Source of the DNA: Candidatus Dadabacteria bacterium
GTDB lineage: Bacteria > Desulfobacterota_D > UBA1144 > Nemesobacterales > CSP1-2
Direction of reading: 5' to 3'
Assembly: GCA_022615255.1 (NCBI GenBank)
Contig: JAKEHC010000187.1
Location: forward strand, 1 to 5,433
Length of the DNA: 5,433 bases
The position numbers and the translations under genes are program-made. The notes under the pieces are model-generated. The model was not told the origin of the DNA. It searched no databases and worked only from the letters and a program-made list of their open reading frames with translations. Shown here one piece after another: positions 4,796 through 5,433 of the stretch. Each line of letters begins with the position of its first letter. Positions within the stretch are counted from its first letter, which is position 1.

Positions 4796-5433
4796 TTATT
4801 TAAAGAACTGGTCTATATAGACTAAGACCCTTCCCTGGAATGCAAATGCAATGTCTTCTGCGTTACCGCAACCGCCAGCTGGGCAATCACCACCAGCAGC
4901 ATTCACAGCAGCCGCACCCTGTTGCTCCAGTAGGTCCTTTAAACCGCCCGAATTAATCACAATGCTTCCAATAAGGTCGAAGTTAACGCCTGGAGTAACC
5001 TCGATGCTTATCGTCTCTTCTATTTCTGTTCCGAGGTACCTGTCTACATTCTGGCCTACAACCAGAGGAGAATCTGTCTCATCGTTCCATGCAAAAAGAG
5101 CCTGAGTCGTAGAGGTAACATGGTCGAGAAGCTTCACTGTTCCCCACACCCTTGCATAGAAGGCGTTGATAACGCTGCCCTCAATCTGGTAGATGGTAGG
5201 TATCATGTGCTTGAAAAGAAGGTTATCTATATTGTAGGCTGGGTTAAATACTAGCCCTCCAGGACCCTCGTTGCCTCCATCTATGCTGTCGTTTGACTTA
5301 TCGCCGCCCTGTGCCCATCCAAACTCGCCAGCAATAATCTTAACTGGCCATCCCGGATAGAACTCTAAACGACCGGCAACGAGTATATTGTTATCTATAT
5401 CTATATCAGGAGCGCCATCTACAGTTAATTCCC
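4796..5433 (-). CDS. Probable outer-membrane beta-barrel (porin-like) protein, C-terminal part
   Basis: The frame is open from the right edge down to TAA at 4798-4796, giving 211 codons; the N-terminus lies outside the window. An internal ATG at 5206 is not a convincing start. It has no Shine-Dalgarno sequence, and the 75 codons before it read smoothly as the same kind of protein. The sequence alternates short amphipathic strands with polar loops: LVAGRLEFYPGWPVKIIAGEF, YARVWGTVKLLDHV, QALFAWNDET, YLGTEIEETISIEV and FDLIGSIVINSG, ending in FQGRVLVYIDQFFK. The aromatic-rich last strand and the GLVFNPAYNIDNLLF loop are typical of outer-membrane barrels, including alginate-export/porin-like proteins. 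The final residue is K, not the usual F. A loop before the last strand carries GGDCPAGGCGN (4868-4885 covers both cysteines). The exact family and substrate are not recognised. Two hairpins follow the stop codon. Confidence 0.6.
   Translation of the reverse strand, partial: ELTVDGAPDIDIDNNILVAGRLEFYPGWPVKIIAGEFGWAQGGDKSNDSIDGGNEGPGGLVFNPAYNIDNLLFKHMIPTIYQIEGSVINAFYARVWGTVKLLDHVTSTTQALFAWNDETDSPLVVGQNVDRYLGTEIEETISIEVTPGVNFDLIGSIVINSGGLKDLLEQQGAAAVNAAGGDCPAGGCGNAEDIAFAFQGRVLVYIDQFFK

Noticed and set aside
4851..5105. Open frame on the plus strand across the beta-barrel gene
   Set aside because: Proline/serine/alanine-rich antisense translation with no ribosome site; it overlaps a better-supported frame.
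4796..5206. A separate 136-residue protein starting at the ATG at 5206
   Set aside because: No ribosome site precedes it, and the same frame stays open with matching barrel-like sequence to the window edge, so the ATG is internal.

Overview
The window looks like a chromosomal segment from a Gram-negative (diderm) bacterium. The evidence is an MCE/MlaD-type lipid-transport protein start at the left edge and an outer-membrane beta-barrel-like protein at the right edge. PurH and an ACT-domain malic enzyme are bacterial-type housekeeping genes. I cannot place the organism firmly. The gene styles and the GAACCAC-type repeat fit a Desulfobacterota, Nitrospirota or Dadabacteria-like lineage, but that is an impression and not a result.

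Layout: (i) 1-86, minus strand: the first 28 codons of an MCE/MlaD-family protein, apparently preceded by a 10-codon minigene that overlaps its start by ATGA. (ii) 87-331: a divergent intergenic region with two back-to-back sigma70-like promoters whose elements overlap, followed by a hairpin-forming repeat cluster in the purH leader. (iii) 332-1891, plus strand: complete purH, the last two steps of IMP synthesis. (iv) 1958-2545, plus strand: a cytoplasmic DsbA/FrnE-like thiol oxidoreductase. (v) 2598-4067, plus strand: a malic enzyme with an N-terminal ACT domain. (vi) 4099-4635, minus strand: an AT-rich REP-associated tyrosine transposase (RAYT, IS200/IS605-related) that carries a perfect 32-bp palindrome in frame inside its coding sequence. 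(vii) 4702-4780: an intrinsic terminator and a second hairpin. (viii) 4796-5433, minus strand: the C-terminal 211 codons of a probable outer-membrane beta-barrel protein that continues past the window.

The three plus-strand genes point the same way but do not look like a tight operon. Gaps are 50-70 bases, and the DsbA-like gene has its own strong promoter match so close to its ATG that the mRNA would be nearly leaderless. The malic enzyme also lacks a Shine-Dalgarno sequence. Their functions (purine synthesis, thiol redox, malate to pyruvate) are not obviously one pathway. The RAYT probably entered the gap between the malic enzyme and the outer-membrane gene. The most noteworthy feature is the RAYT with its REP-like palindrome built into the reading frame. 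I see no CRISPR array, tRNA, rRNA or defence system.
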